Made by a program: the position numbers and the translations under genes. A DNA stretch of 64,000 bases from Roseibium aggregatum (GTDB taxonomy: Bacteria; Pseudomonadota; Alphaproteobacteria; Rhizobiales; Stappiaceae), in the NCBI RefSeq assembly GCF_014692675.1, contig NZ_JABFCZ010000001.1:232291-296290 (forward strand). The letters run 5' to 3'. Below, piece by piece: positions 1 through 9,523 of the stretch; position 1 is the first letter of the stretch; each line of letters opens with the position of its first letter. Below the pieces are notes generated by a model that saw only the letters and a list, made by a program, of their open reading frames with translations, did no database searches and had not been told where the DNA came from.

Positions 1-63
1 AACTAAAGTAACCTGAAAAAGTCAACTTTAACCTGCCAGGTTCCACATTGAGGCAAAGCCCGC

Positions 64-822
64 ATGAGTGACAGCAATCCGATCGATGAGCGTCGAACCG
101 TCGTCCTGACCGGCGCAAGCCGGGGGATCGGCCACGCGACCGTGAAGCGGTTTTCCGCCGCCGGCTGGCGTGTCATCACCTGTTCGCGGCACGCCTTTTC
201 CGACAAGTGCCCCTGGCCGATGGGACCGGAGGACCATATCCAGGTGGACCTGTCGGACCCGGAAAATCTCGGCTACGCGATCCAGGAAATGCGCAAGCGC
301 CTTGAGCCGCACGGATCGAAGCTGCATGCGCTGATCAACAATGCCGGCATCAGTCCCAAGGGCGACGACGGCGACCGGCTGGATTCCCTGACGACCTCGA
401 TGCACATCTGGCGTCACGTCTTCCAGGTCAATTTCTTCGCACCGATCATGCTGGGCCGCGGGCTGTTCAAGGAACTGAAGAATGCCGGCGGGTCGATCGT
501 GAACGTGACCTCCATCGCAGGCAGCCGGGTGCACCCGTTCGCAGGCACCGCCTATGCGACCTCCAAGGCGGCTCTGGCGTCGCTGACGCGCGAAATGGCG
601 GCTGATTTCGGACCGCACGGCATCCGGGTAAACGCGATTGCGCCGGGAGAGATCGACACGTCCATCCTGTCGCCGGGCACGGAAAAACTGATCGAGGAAA
701 TTCCGCTTCGCCGCTTGGGACGGCCGGACGAAGTGGCCGACACGATCCACTTCCTGTGCACCTCGCCCTCGTCTTACGTCACGGGTTCGGAGATCCACAT
801 CAACGGCGGGCAACATGTCTAG
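64..822 (+). CDS. SDR family NAD(P)-dependent oxidoreductase
   Basis: Classical short-chain dehydrogenase/reductase of 252 residues, a normal family length. A Rossmann cofactor motif TGASRGIG lies at residues 16-23, NNAG near 91-94, a serine in the VTSIAG segment near 150, and the catalytic YATSK (Tyr 164, Lys 168). The C-terminal half keeps the INGGQHV ending typical of enoyl-ACP-reductase-like SDRs. These show a soluble cytoplasmic NAD(P)H-dependent carbonyl or alcohol oxidoreductase; the substrate cannot be told from sequence. It stands alone at the left edge, so any operon partner would lie upstream of the window. The ATG at 64 has only a weak purine-rich ribosome site. Confidence 0.9.
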   Translation: MSDSNPIDERRTVVLTGASRGIGHATVKRFSAAGWRVITCSRHAFSDKCPWPMGPEDHIQVDLSDPENLGYAIQEMRKRLEPHGSKLHALINNAGISPKGDDGDRLDSLTTSMHIWRHVFQVNFFAPIMLGRGLFKELKNAGGSIVNVTSIAGSRVHPFAGTAYATSKAALASLTREMAADFGPHGIRVNAIAPGEIDTSILSPGTEKLIEEIPLRRLGRPDEVADTIHFLCTSPSSYVTGSEIHINGGQHV

Positions 823-1147
823 GTTGCATGATTTTCGCAAAGCCGGTCGCGCAAAATTCAGTCGTGCAGGAATTTTCGACGAAACGGGACACTCCGGTGT
901 TCAAATCTCCAATGACCCTCGGACGAGGTATTGACTCAAATACTAATAATTAAAAGAGCTTAGCTGCTGTAAAATCTACTCATAAGCGGATACTCTATAT
1001 ATTAATTATTTTTTCGCTCACCGGCGCCCGAACACAACCGTTACATGAATTCTTACACAATATTCGATTTACATTATTTTCACCAATCTACACGACAGTT
1101 TCCCCAAAACGAACAGCAATTCCTGAAGTTGCTAGGTGGGGTAACCT
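823..1147. other. AT-rich intergenic leader before a chemoreceptor
   Basis: About 325 bases without a supportable gene. The part from roughly 930 to 1,090 is clearly richer in A+T than the flanking genes and probably holds the promoter of the chemoreceptor gene that follows; no single promoter stood out. Similar AT-rich leaders precede the other two chemoreceptor loci in this window. Confidence 0.5.
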
Positions 1148-3583
1148 ATGAAATACATCCTTAAATGGCTGGTCGATCTGCGCTTTGGCTACAAGGTCAG
1201 CGGCGGCTTCGGCGCCATCCTCGTCCTGACCGCCATCGTGGGCGCCGTCGGCTTTTTTGCAATCCTGAACCTGTCGTCGCGGTTTGAAGTTGCCGACCAG
1301 GCCGCCCAGGTCTCCAGCCTGATGCAGGCAACATCGCTCAAGCGCGAGGCATTCCTGACGGATGCCAGTGCGGAGGCCGCAGATGCCACGCGGCAGGAAA
1401 TCCAGCAGCTCGCGGATGCCTTGAACCGGCTGCAGGAGACCGCCAGCGGTGAAGGCGATGCCGGAACCCAGGTGGCCGATGCGGCATCCGCCGTTTCTGA
1501 CTTTGCCTCCACCTTCGACGAAGTCGTCACGCTGACCGATCAGCAGTCGATGCGTCTTGCCACCCTGCTGGAGGCAACGGACGCCCTTGCCGGCCAGGCC
1601 GACCGCATCAAGGACACCGTCTTGACGACGGAAAAGGGCATCCGGGAGGAAGTCACCAATGCCAATAAGGATCTGGAGACCGCAAACGAACTGGCGCGCC
1701 ACGTCTTCGCCCTGCAGGAACAGGCCTTTGCCATTCAGCTTACCTATCTGAAGGCCAGCGGGAACCTCTCCGGCGCGCAGCTGGACGAATCTCTGCAAAC
1801 GACCGACAGCATTGCGTCCGAGGCGGCGTTGCTGACGACCCAGAAATTTGCCGGCATGTCCTCGGACAATTTCGACCTCCTTGCCAAAGAAGCGAATACG
1901 CTCAAGGAGAACCTCACGAAAATGACCGGTGATCTCGGGTTCGCCGAAGCCTTCGAGGTCAAGGAAGTCGCCGGCACAGCAATCGAAAAGATCATCGATG
2001 TCGCTCGTGAAATCCGCTTCCAGCTGCTTCCTGCTGTCAAGAACGCCAAGACGGTCGCCCAGTCGAATGCAATGAAGCTTGAGAGCATTCGCGTAATCAA
2101 GGAACAGGCGACCAAGCTCGATGAACTTTCCATGCAGTCGCGGACCGAAGTCCTCAACCTTTTCGGCGGGTTCGGTGCGACCGACACGAAGCCGGTAGAG
2201 GACAAGGTCGGTGAACTGGTTGCGATCGAGGAAGCTCTGACCGGCTCGTCCCAGTTCCTCCCCGCGGTGAAGGAAGTTACCGGAGAAATCGCCGAAGCGA
2301 TCGTGACCTTCGACAAGGCCTTCAAGGAAATGGTCACTTCGAAAGCGGATCTGCAGGCGCGGCGGGAACAGCTCGACAATCTGACGGCCACGGTGAACCA
2401 GCAGATTGCCTCGCTCACGTCTTCCCAATCCCATAATGCCCGCAATGCAGGACAGACGGCCCTGACGACGATTGGCATCACGATCCTTCTGGCCATCGTT
2501 GCCGGCTTTGCAATGGCCTTCGTCCTCAATCTTGCGATCACACGCCCGATCCGCGGAATGACATCGGTCATGTCCGCCCTGGCAGACGGCAACAATGACG
2601 TCGACATCGTCGGCCTGGACCGCGGCGACGAGATCGGCGACATGAGCCGGACCGTTCAGGTCTTCCGCGACAATGCGCTGGAACGGGCGCGGCTCCAGGA
2701 AGAAAGCGCAAGAGAAGAGCAGGCGCGCCTGCAACGCCAGGAGCGGATAGACGGTCTCATCTCCTCTTTCCGGGCGACGGCCGAAGAGGTGATCGGCTCG
2801 GTCGGGCAGACCGCCGACGGGCTGGACAAGACCGCGAATGCGCTGACGGAAATCGCACGCGACAGTTCCAACCACGCCAGCGAGACGCTGACTTCATCCG
2901 ACGAGGCGACCCGCAACGCACAGGCGGTTGCGAGCGCGGCCGAGGAACTGGCCGCTTCCATCGGCGAAATCTCACGCCAGGTTTCCCAGACGACGGAAGT
3001 TGTCGGCAGGGCGACGGTCGGCACCCAGAAAACCAACGAGAAGGTCGAGGGACTTGCCGCATCGGCCGCAAAGATCGGCGAGGTCGTGACCTTGATCCAG
3101 GCGATTGCCGAACAGACCAACCTCCTGGCGCTGAATGCCACCATCGAGGCGGCACGTGCAGGCGAAGCGGGCAAGGGCTTTGCCGTGGTGGCGGCCGAAG
3201 TCAAGGAACTCGCCACCCAGACCTCCAAGGCGACGGAGGAAATCAGCCAGCAGATCAGCGCCATCCAGGGCGCGACGGAAGAGTCGGTGCGCGCCATCGG
3301 CGAGATCACGCAAATCATGGACGAGGTCAACAATTACACCTCGACCATCGCTGCCGCGGTCGAAGAGCAAGGTGCTGCGACCACCGAGATCTCGCAGAAC
3401 GTCCAGCGCGCGGCGGAGGGCACCCAGTCGGTCTCCTCCGCGATCTCGCAGCTCTCCCAGGCTGTCGATCACACCTCGTCTTCCGCCGACCTCGTTCTGT
3501 CGGCTTCCGGCGAGCTCAACGAGAAGACCGGCCGGCTCAAGCTGGAAGTCGACCAGTTCCTGGCCGGCGTGGCGGCAGCTTAG
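1148..3583 (+). CDS. Methyl-accepting chemotaxis protein, large periplasmic sensor
   Basis: Chemoreceptor of 811 residues. An N-terminal membrane helix (about 18-40) is followed by a long, helix-rich periplasmic region to about residue 435, a second membrane helix (about 437-465), a HAMP linker (about 465-520, with the DRGDEIGDMSRTV segment) and the cytoplasmic signalling hairpin. The highly conserved tip [19 protein letters not shown] is near residue 653. It should report ligand binding to CheA/CheW at the inner membrane. The sensor region is longer than that of a four-helix-bundle receptor, and its ligand is unknown. The ATG at 1148 follows a GGTGGGG ribosome site. No other chemotaxis gene is adjacent, so it is an orphan receptor. 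Confidence 0.93.
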   Translation: MKYILKWLVDLRFGYKVSGGFGAILVLTAIVGAVGFFAILNLSSRFEVADQAAQVSSLMQATSLKREAFLTDASAEAADATRQEIQQLADALNRLQETASGEGDAGTQVADAASAVSDFASTFDEVVTLTDQQSMRLATLLEATDALAGQADRIKDTVLTTEKGIREEVTNANKDLETANELARHVFALQEQAFAIQLTYLKASGNLSGAQLDESLQTTDSIASEAALLTTQKFAGMSSDNFDLLAKEANTLKENLTKMTGDLGFAEAFEVKEVAGTAIEKIIDVAREIRFQLLPAVKNAKTVAQSNAMKLESIRVIKEQATKLDELSMQSRTEVLNLFGGFGATDTKPVEDKVGELVAIEEALTGSSQFLPAVKEVTGEIAEAIVTFDKAFKEMVTSKADLQARREQLDNLTATVNQQIASLTSSQSHNARNAGQTALTTIGITILLAIVAGFAMAFVLNLAITRPIRGMTSVMSALADGNNDVDIVGLDRGDEIGDMSRTVQVFRDNALERARLQEESAREEQARLQRQERIDGLISSFRATAEEVIGSVGQTADGLDKTANALTEIARDSSNHASETLTSSDEATRNAQAVASAAEELAASIGEISRQVSQTTEVVGRATVGTQKTNEKVEGLAASAAKIGEVVTLIQAIAEQTNLLALNATIEAARAGEAGKGFAVVAAEVKELATQTSKATEEISQQISAIQGATEESVRAIGEITQIMDEVNNYTSTIAAAVEEQGAATTEISQNVQRAAEGTQSVSSAISQLSQAVDHTSSSADLVLSASGELNEKTGRLKLEVDQFLAGVAAA

Positions 3584-3603
3584 GATCAGGACACAGCAAC
3601 AGG

Positions 3604-3629
3604 GGGCGGCCGCACGGGCCGCCCTTTTT
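3604..3629 (+). terminator. Rho-independent terminator of the chemoreceptor gene
   Basis: Inverted repeat GGGCGGCC (3604-3611) and GGCCGCCC (3617-3624) with a five-base loop, followed by five T. It lies 20 bases after the chemoreceptor stop codon and separates it from the convergent DUF1801 gene. Confidence 0.85.
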
Positions 3630-3646
3630 GTATCTGTTCCTGAAAT

Positions 3647-4099
3647 CTAGAACAGGCCGCCGAGACGATAGGTCAGGACGAGCGAAATGCAGGCCTTCAC
3701 CTCTTCGACCGGGAGTTCCCGGCCTGCGGAAAACAGAAGGCCGCGCTTGCCGTCGAACACGAACGTATTCGGGTAGAGGTCCGTGACCCTTTCCGCAATG
3801 CTGGTGCGGCAATTGAAAAACAGGCCATAGGTATCCGGCATCGTCTTCTTCGCCGCCAGCCGCAGCGTGGTGCCGGAGCGGGTGACGTCCGTCAGATAGG
3901 ACGGTTCGCCCCATTTCAGGGTTTCGTGCAACGGGCCGATCCGGGCATCCTCGCCGGCGACCTGATAGCCAAGGGCGCGCAGGTCCATAAGGCCCTTCCG
4001 GACGGCGGCCGGACACCCTGACAGATAGTCTGCGACCGGCTGCACCGGATCGGGCATCTCCGCATATGGCTGCCTGTCCGCTGTTGCCTCTTGATCCAT
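3647..4099 (-). CDS. DUF1801 domain protein (YdhG-like)
   Basis: Protein of 150 residues resembling the DUF1801/YdhG family: small soluble alpha/beta proteins distantly related to iron-chaperone folds, without a firmly known role. Recognisable features are the N-terminal PVADYLSGCP segment, the central LKWGEPSYLT stretch and the C-terminal LVLTYRLGGLF tail. It is convergent with the preceding chemoreceptor and divergent from the methyltransferase at 4210. No signal peptide or membrane helix is seen. The role in this organism is unknown; the family call rests on overall resemblance and not on catalytic residues. Confidence 0.75.
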   Translation of the reverse strand: MDQEATADRQPYAEMPDPVQPVADYLSGCPAAVRKGLMDLRALGYQVAGEDARIGPLHETLKWGEPSYLTDVTRSGTTLRLAAKKTMPDTYGLFFNCRTSIAERVTDLYPNTFVFDGKRGLLFSAGRELPVEEVKACISLVLTYRLGGLF

Positions 4100-4209
4100 C
4101 GCCTCCTCGCGGCCTTCCGGCGGTCAAATCGGAGCGATGCGATTGACCGCGGCGTCCTGCCGGAATAATGCCTGTTCAATCCGACCCGTCAAACCTTTGA
4201 GAGACAACC

Positions 4210-5163
4210 TTGCCGGACACCCCGACAAAATCCGACTTTGCCCCTTACGGACAGGCGCCTGTTCAGAACTGGCCGGTCATCCTTGAGACCCGGGGATGGA
4301 AGGACTATTGCCTGCTCGACATGGGCGAGGGACAGAAGCTGGAACGTTACGGCCGGTTTTCCATTGTCCGGCCGGAACCCCAGGCGATGGGCAAGCGGCG
4401 TCTGAAACCTGCCGCATGGGAGCGGGCGAATGCCGTCTTTTCCGGCGACACGGAGGAAGAGGGTCCGGGCCGCTGGAAATTCTCCGGCAATGTGCCCGAG
4501 ACCTGGGAGATGGCTTACGGCCCGGTGAAATATATCGGCCGGTTCATGTCGTTCCGCCATGTCGGCGTCTTTCCGGAACAGGCCGCGCACTGGGACTGGG
4601 TCAACGGCAAGGTCCGCGCGGAGCGGACGAAGAACCCGGACCGCCCGCTGAAGATCCTCAACCTGTTCGGTTACACCGGGCTCGCCTCGCTGCTGCCGGC
4701 CACCGAAGGCGCGCAGGTCACCCATGTGGACGCTTCCAAGAAGGCGATCGGCTATGCCCGGGAGAACCAGGCCCTGTCCGGCCTGGAAGACCTGCCGATC
4801 CGCTGGATCTGCGAGGACGCGTCGAAATTCGTTGCCCGGGAAGTCCGGCGCGGCAACACCTATGACGGCATCATTCTCGACCCGCCGAAATACGGCCGCG
4901 GTCCGAAGGGCGAAGTCTGGGACATCTACACCAGCCTGCCGGAGATGCTCGACAACCTGCGGCAGCTGCTTGCCAAGGACGCGCTGTTCATGATCCTGAC
5001 GGCCTATGCGATCCGCTCCAGCTTCCTCGCCATTCACGAACTGATGGCCGAAACCCTGGAAAAGCAGGGCGGGCAGCTGGAATCAGGGGAACTTGTCATT
5101 CGCGAAGAGGACGGCAAGCGGGCCCTGTCCACCTCGCTGTTTTCCAGATGGAGCAGCCGATGA
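4210..5163 (+). CDS. Class I SAM-dependent methyltransferase (RlmI-like)
   Basis: Protein of 317 residues with a Rossmann-type SAM-binding core. Motif I reads ILNLFGYTGLAS near residue 150; the following acidic strand is THVDAS; and a DPPKYGRG motif near 223 is like that of rRNA m5C/m2G methyltransferases of the RlmI/RlmK type. It probably methylates rRNA, but the target base is inferred from family only. Translation appears to start at TTG 4210, as no ATG fits the N-terminus. Its stop codon overlaps the start of the SpoU methylase gene (ATGA at 5160-5163), so the two are translationally coupled, which fits a shared role in RNA modification. Confidence 0.85.
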   Translation: MPDTPTKSDFAPYGQAPVQNWPVILETRGWKDYCLLDMGEGQKLERYGRFSIVRPEPQAMGKRRLKPAAWERANAVFSGDTEEEGPGRWKFSGNVPETWEMAYGPVKYIGRFMSFRHVGVFPEQAAHWDWVNGKVRAERTKNPDRPLKILNLFGYTGLASLLPATEGAQVTHVDASKKAIGYARENQALSGLEDLPIRWICEDASKFVAREVRRGNTYDGIILDPPKYGRGPKGEVWDIYTSLPEMLDNLRQLLAKDALFMILTAYAIRSSFLAIHELMAETLEKQGGQLESGELVIREEDGKRALSTSLFSRWSSR

Positions 5164-5999
5164 GCCAGACGGACAAGCCCCAGCGGGCCGGCGCGGTGAA
5201 GCAGATCACCAGTCATTCCAATCCGATCGTCAAGGAAATCAAGGGACTGGTCGCCCAGCGCAAGCACCGGACCCAGTCCGGGCTGTTCGTCGCCGAAGGG
5301 CTGAAGCTTGCAACCGACGCCATGGCCGCGGGCTGGGGCGTGCGCTATCTCGCTCTTGGGCCCGAAGCCCGGGACAATCCGGTCGCGCAAAAGGCGGCCG
5401 CCAATGCCAAGGCGCGCGGCGCCCTGATCCTGGAGGTCAGCACGGCGGTTCTGGCCGCCATGACCCGCAAGGACAATCCGCAAACGGTGGTCGGCGTTTA
5501 CGAACAGCAGATCCTGTCGGCACAAGACATCGATCCGTCCGGGGCGACTGTTTGGATCGCGCTTGACCGGGTGCGCGATCCGGGCAATCTCGGCACCATC
5601 ATCCGTACCGCCGATGCGGTCGGCGCATCCGGCGTGATGCTGGTCGGCGATTGCACCGATCCGTTCGCGGTCGAGGCGGTGCGCGCAACCATGGGCTCGC
5701 TCTTTCACGTGCCGCTTGCCAAGCTGACCAAGGACCAGTTCAAGGCGCTTGCCGGGAAATGGCCGGGAACCGTGGTCGGCACCCATCTGAAAGGGTCGGT
5801 CGATTACCGGACGCCGGACTATTCGGAGCCGGTTCTGCTGCTGATGGGCAATGAACAGCAAGGCCTCGAAGACGACATGGCCGCGGCCTGCTCTACCCTG
5901 ACCCGGATCCCGCAGGTGGGCGAGGCAGACAGTCTCAACCTGGCGGTCGCCACCGGCATTTCGCTTTATGAAATTCGCCGCAAGCACTTGGAACTTTGA
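5160..5999 (+). CDS. TrmH/SpoU family RNA 2'-O-methyltransferase
   Basis: SPOUT-class RNA methyltransferase of 279 residues. An N-terminal substrate-binding region (the SNPIVKEIKGL and GLFVAEGLKL segments) is followed by the knotted catalytic domain, with motif 1 around DRVRDPGNLGTIIRTAD, motif 2 around LLMGNEQQGL and motif 3 around SLNLAVATGISLYE. These bind SAM in the trefoil knot. The likely reaction is ribose 2'-O-methylation of rRNA or tRNA. An in-frame ATG at 5148 also exists, but the ATG at 5160 overlaps the preceding stop codon as ATGA and gives the usual N-terminus, so it was chosen. Confidence 0.9.
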   Translation: MSQTDKPQRAGAVKQITSHSNPIVKEIKGLVAQRKHRTQSGLFVAEGLKLATDAMAAGWGVRYLALGPEARDNPVAQKAAANAKARGALILEVSTAVLAAMTRKDNPQTVVGVYEQQILSAQDIDPSGATVWIALDRVRDPGNLGTIIRTADAVGASGVMLVGDCTDPFAVEAVRATMGSLFHVPLAKLTKDQFKALAGKWPGTVVGTHLKGSVDYRTPDYSEPVLLLMGNEQQGLEDDMAAACSTLTRIPQVGEADSLNLAVATGISLYEIRRKHLEL

Positions 6000-6010
6000 A
6001 GAGAATTCAC

Positions 6011-6868
6011 ATGCGGCTATTCGTTTTCGGGATCGGTTATTCGTCAAAGGCTTTCATCGAACGGGTCCGAGACCGGTTCGACTGGATCGGCGGCACGACC
6101 CGTTCGCAGGAAAAGGCGGCGGCACTTCAGGCGGAAGGCATCCACGCCTTCGTGTTCGACGGCAACACACCGGGTAACGGCATTGCCGATGCGCTTGCCA
6201 CGGCAAGCCATGTGCTGGTCTCCATCGGCCCGAATGAAGGTGGCGATCCGGTTCTCAACACCCATGCGGACGACATCGCGGCTGGTTGTCCTTCGTGGAT
6301 CGGTTATCTGTCCACCGTAGGCGTCTATGGAAACCACGACGGCGCATGGGTCGATGAAGACACGCCCTGCAAGCCGGTCTCCAAACGGTCGGTGCAGCGG
6401 GTCGCGGCCGAGAACGCCTGGATCGCTTTTGCAAACGAAAATGCACTGCCGGTGCAGATCTTCCGTCTCTCCGGCATTTACGGGCCGGGCCGCAATGCAT
6501 TCGAAAATTTCCGGAAAGGCACGGCCCGCCGCCTGATCAAGCCGGGACAGGTGTTCAACCGCATCCATGTTGCCGATATCGCCGGTGTGCTGGAAGCGGC
6601 CATGGCGCGGCCGTCCACACGCATCTTCAATGTCACCGACGACGAACCGGCCCCGCCCCAGGATGTGGTGGCCTATGCCGCGGAACTGCTTGGCATCGAT
6701 CCGCCCCCCGAAATTCCTTTCGACAATGCGGACCTCTCGCCCATGGCCAGGTCCTTCTACGGTGAGAACAAGCGGGTTTCGAATCAGAGGGTCAAACGGG
6801 AGCTCGGATATACGTTCCTGTATCCTGATTACAGATCCGCGTTAATTGCCCTTCGGGACAAGGTTTAA
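6011..6868 (+). CDS. NAD(P)-dependent epimerase/SDR-like protein (YeeZ-like)
   Basis: Protein of 285 residues with an extended-SDR fold. The N-terminal GIGYSSKAFIERV stretch is a variant dinucleotide-binding loop. STVGVYGNHDG matches the YeeZ type, and FRLSGIYGPGRN is the family's substrate-domain motif. The C-terminal part ends with the KRELGYTFLYPDYRSAL segment typical of this group. The substrate is unknown. ATG 6011 follows a GAAGAGAA purine run; a TTG at 5996 in the same frame overlaps the previous stop codon but is less convincing. Gene order suggests one transcript with the two methyltransferase genes. Confidence 0.85.
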   Translation: MRLFVFGIGYSSKAFIERVRDRFDWIGGTTRSQEKAAALQAEGIHAFVFDGNTPGNGIADALATASHVLVSIGPNEGGDPVLNTHADDIAAGCPSWIGYLSTVGVYGNHDGAWVDEDTPCKPVSKRSVQRVAAENAWIAFANENALPVQIFRLSGIYGPGRNAFENFRKGTARRLIKPGQVFNRIHVADIAGVLEAAMARPSTRIFNVTDDEPAPPQDVVAYAAELLGIDPPPEIPFDNADLSPMARSFYGENKRVSNQRVKRELGYTFLYPDYRSALIALRDKV

Positions 6869-7285
6869 CCTGAATTCTGCAGCGATTTACTTGGAACGCT
6901 TTCTTGTGGCGGGGTCTTCCAGAATCTAAACCATAGAATTCCGAAATGGATAAATTGCCTAATAATTAGTCAGTTTCGCACCATCCAGAAAGAAGAATCC
7001 TGAAACGCACAGGAATACTCCTGCACCGTATTCGAGCTGATCGGAAAACCTCTTTTCGCCGAAATTATTCGGCGCATTACTCACTCATTTGCAACTAATG
7101 ATTGCCTCCACAATAAGCATCAATTCAGTAAAGTATAGGTATTTTTGCGATATATATGCATTTTCCCTAATGTAATTGATGTTTGACGCCCAACCAATCC
7201 CTTTTTTTCAAGTATATTCTTTATTCTTATTGATCCAATTTTAATTTTTACTCGACATATTTCCTTCACTCGCAAGGAGATGAAA
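6869..7285. other. AT-rich intergenic leader with one hairpin
   Basis: About 415 bases with no convincing gene. It contains a perfect stem, CGCCGAA (7057-7063) and TTCGGCG (7068-7074), with a four-base loop but no T-run, so it is not an obvious terminator. The section from about 7080 to 7270 is strongly AT-rich and probably carries the promoter of the sensor/chemoreceptor pair downstream. Confidence 0.5.
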
Positions 7286-7900
7286 ATGATTTCGAAAAAT
7301 TGGCTGATGGGGCTGTGTCTGCTTCCTCTGACCTTTACGGCAGCATATTCCGCCGAACCCACGCCGCCGGACACAAACGCCCTGGTGACCCAGGACGTCA
7401 TTGCCAAGGTCAGAAGCTGGCTGGCCAATCCGATCGTCGACCTTTCGATCAATGCCCAGAATGAAACCCGCGGCTCCCTTTCGCAGGCGCAGATCGACTC
7501 ACTCGATCAGCAATGGCGCGCCGAACGCGAAGCCGATGACAAACCTTTGATTTCAGCCACCCTGGCCGCACCGTTGTCGGTCTATCTTCTAAGGATACAA
7601 GCTCAGAACCTGGGTCTCTATACTGAAATATTTGTCATGGACGCCAACGGCCTCAATGTCGGCCAGAGCGCGATTACCGGTTACTATTGGCAAGGCGACG
7701 AAGCGAAATTCCAGAAGACCTTTCAGGTTGCCAGGGACGCGATCTTCATCGATGAGCCCGAATGGGACGAGGACCGCAAGATCTGGCGGGCCCAGGTCAA
7801 TATGACCATTGCCGATCCCAAGACCGACAAGGCCATCGGTGCGGCAACGGTCGAACTCAATCTAACCGAACTGCAACGCCGCGCTGGTTTCGGCAGCTAA
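7286..7900 (+). CDS. Secreted PDC/Cache-like sensor protein paired with a chemoreceptor
   Basis: Protein of 204 residues with a clear Sec signal peptide (a hydrophobic stretch over about residues 5-18, cleavage near AYSAEP). The mature part has the [15 protein letters not shown] and [12 protein letters not shown] segments typical of PDC/single-Cache periplasmic sensor domains that bind small molecules. No membrane anchor or signalling domain follows, so it is a free periplasmic sensor. AAGGAG at 7274-7279 directly abuts ATG 7280 but is six bases before ATG 7286, which was therefore preferred. The chemoreceptor gene begins 14 bases later, implying that the two work together. Confidence 0.8.
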   Translation: MISKNWLMGLCLLPLTFTAAYSAEPTPPDTNALVTQDVIAKVRSWLANPIVDLSINAQNETRGSLSQAQIDSLDQQWRAEREADDKPLISATLAAPLSVYLLRIQAQNLGLYTEIFVMDANGLNVGQSAITGYYWQGDEAKFQKTFQVARDAIFIDEPEWDEDRKIWRAQVNMTIADPKTDKAIGAATVELNLTELQRRAGFGS

Positions 7901-7914
7901 CCGCGAGGGATCAG

Positions 7915-9459
7915 ATGTTCGCGAATTTATCCGTATCCAAGAAAAGTGCGGTCGCATTTTTCGTCCTGGCACTGATCGGCGCCGTCGCCGGCGGGTTCTC
8001 CTTCTACAAGTCGTCGTCGGTTGAGAATTCGGTGCAGGTGACGACGGCGATCAGCCATTCCACCAACAATGCCATGAAACTGGAACTGCTCATCCTGAAC
8101 CAGGCGCTTGCCTACAAGACATTCCTGACGACTGGCGACCGCTCCCTGCTGACGCGAGCTGAAGACCTGACGGCGAAAATCGATGCGGTTTACGCTCGGA
8201 TGAAGGCGGAGTTCGACGCCAAGGCCCCCGCTTCCATGCAGCAGAAACTGACCGATATCGACAGCGCCTGGAAAACGTGGCGCACGAATTTCATCGACAA
8301 GCAGATCGATTACATGCGCGACCCGGCGACGGTCGACATGGCCCGCGCACTCGAACTGACCAGGGACCGGCAGGAGCTCCTGGACGCCATTGAGAATGCG
8401 AACAGCGCACTGTTTTCCGAATTGGACGGCAAACGACAGGACATGCTGGCCGATCAGGATTCCCAGTTGATGCAGGTCCAGTTGTTCGCCATCGGCAGCG
8501 CGCTGCTCATGGCCGTGTTCGCCGTCCTTATCGGCTTCCTGAACCACACTCTGGTTTCCCGGCCGCTGGCGAGGCTCAGCGAGATCGTTCACGCACTCGC
8601 CAAGGGCGATACCGATCAGCAGATCGACTTCGGCGACCGCAAGGACGAGATCGGCACCATGGGGTCCGCCCTCGGCATCTTCCGCATGAACCTGATCAAG
8701 AACCGGGAACTGGAAGAAGATGCGGCGCGGCAGCGTGAAAACGCCGAACAGGCGCTGTCCGTTTCGGCCGCAGCCGAACAGGCAACGAGCAACGTCAACA
8801 CCGTTGCCGGCGCAACCGAGGAGCTTTCCGCATCGATCCGGGAAATCTACGAGCAGGTCCGCTCGTCGTCCCAGCTTGCCGACGATGCTTCCGCCGAAGT
8901 CGAACGCTCCAACCAGGCGGTCGCGACCCTGCAGCAGGTGGTTGCCAAGATCGGCGACGTCACCAGCCTGATCACCGACATCGCGGAGCAGACCAACCTG
9001 CTGGCGCTGAATGCGACGATCGAGGCCGCCCGCGCGGGCGACGCCGGCAAGGGCTTCGCCGTCGTTGCCTCCGAGGTGAAGGCGCTGGCCGAACAGACCT
9101 CGAAGGCCACGGAAGAAATCGACCGGCAGATTTCCGAAATGCGCGGTGCGGCCGACGATTCGATCTCGGCGACCGAGAGCGTTGCCGAAATGGTCCGCTC
9201 CATTGCCGAAAAGACGGCAAGCATGGCCCAGGCCACCGAGCAGCAGAACGTCGCAACCAGCGAAATCGCAAGCAGCGTGACGGAGGCGGCGGACGGAACG
9301 CAAAGCGTGTCCAGGTCCATTTCCCAGGTCAGCTCTTCGGCAACCGAGACCGGCGGACTGAGCGGCGAAATGCGCGATGCGGTCCAGCAACTCCAGGGCC
9401 GGTCGGCAAATCTGCGTGACGCCATGCACGACTTCCTGAAACAGGTCCGGGCCGCCTGA
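7915..9459 (+). CDS. Methyl-accepting chemotaxis protein with four-helix-bundle-type sensor
   Basis: Chemoreceptor of 514 residues. Membrane helix 1 spans about 12-32; a roughly 155-residue helical periplasmic domain of 4HB/CHASE3 type follows; membrane helix 2 is at about 190-213; a HAMP domain ends with [17 protein letters not shown]; and the signalling domain carries [19 protein letters not shown] near residue 356. It should couple periplasmic sensing to CheA. It sits 14 bases after a gene for a free periplasmic PDC-like protein, so it may read that protein's ligand state, an inference from gene order. ATG 7915 was chosen because an upstream in-frame start at 7762 lies inside the previous gene. 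Confidence 0.93.
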   Translation: MFANLSVSKKSAVAFFVLALIGAVAGGFSFYKSSSVENSVQVTTAISHSTNNAMKLELLILNQALAYKTFLTTGDRSLLTRAEDLTAKIDAVYARMKAEFDAKAPASMQQKLTDIDSAWKTWRTNFIDKQIDYMRDPATVDMARALELTRDRQELLDAIENANSALFSELDGKRQDMLADQDSQLMQVQLFAIGSALLMAVFAVLIGFLNHTLVSRPLARLSEIVHALAKGDTDQQIDFGDRKDEIGTMGSALGIFRMNLIKNRELEEDAARQRENAEQALSVSAAAEQATSNVNTVAGATEELSASIREIYEQVRSSSQLADDASAEVERSNQAVATLQQVVAKIGDVTSLITDIAEQTNLLALNATIEAARAGDAGKGFAVVASEVKALAEQTSKATEEIDRQISEMRGAADDSISATESVAEMVRSIAEKTASMAQATEQQNVATSEIASSVTEAADGTQSVSRSISQVSSSATETGGLSGEMRDAVQQLQGRSANLRDAMHDFLKQVRAA

Positions 9460-9481
9460 TCTGACGGGAACGGCAAAATAA

Positions 9482-9516
9482 AACGCCCGCAGAATTCTGC
9501 GGGCGTTATTTTTTCG
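9482..9516. terminator. Bidirectional Rho-independent terminator
   Basis: Perfect 26-base palindrome at 9482-9507 (AACGCCCGCAGAA and its complement) followed by a T-rich tail. It sits between the convergent chemoreceptor and peroxiredoxin genes and can end transcription from either side, as A residues also flank the left arm. Confidence 0.85.
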
Positions 9517-9523
9517 GGCAGCC

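Noticed and set aside
1088..2875. 595-residue frame antisense to the first chemoreceptor
   Set aside because: Long antisense frames are common in GC-rich genes with strong third-position bias; the chemoreceptor domains on the plus strand settle the matter.
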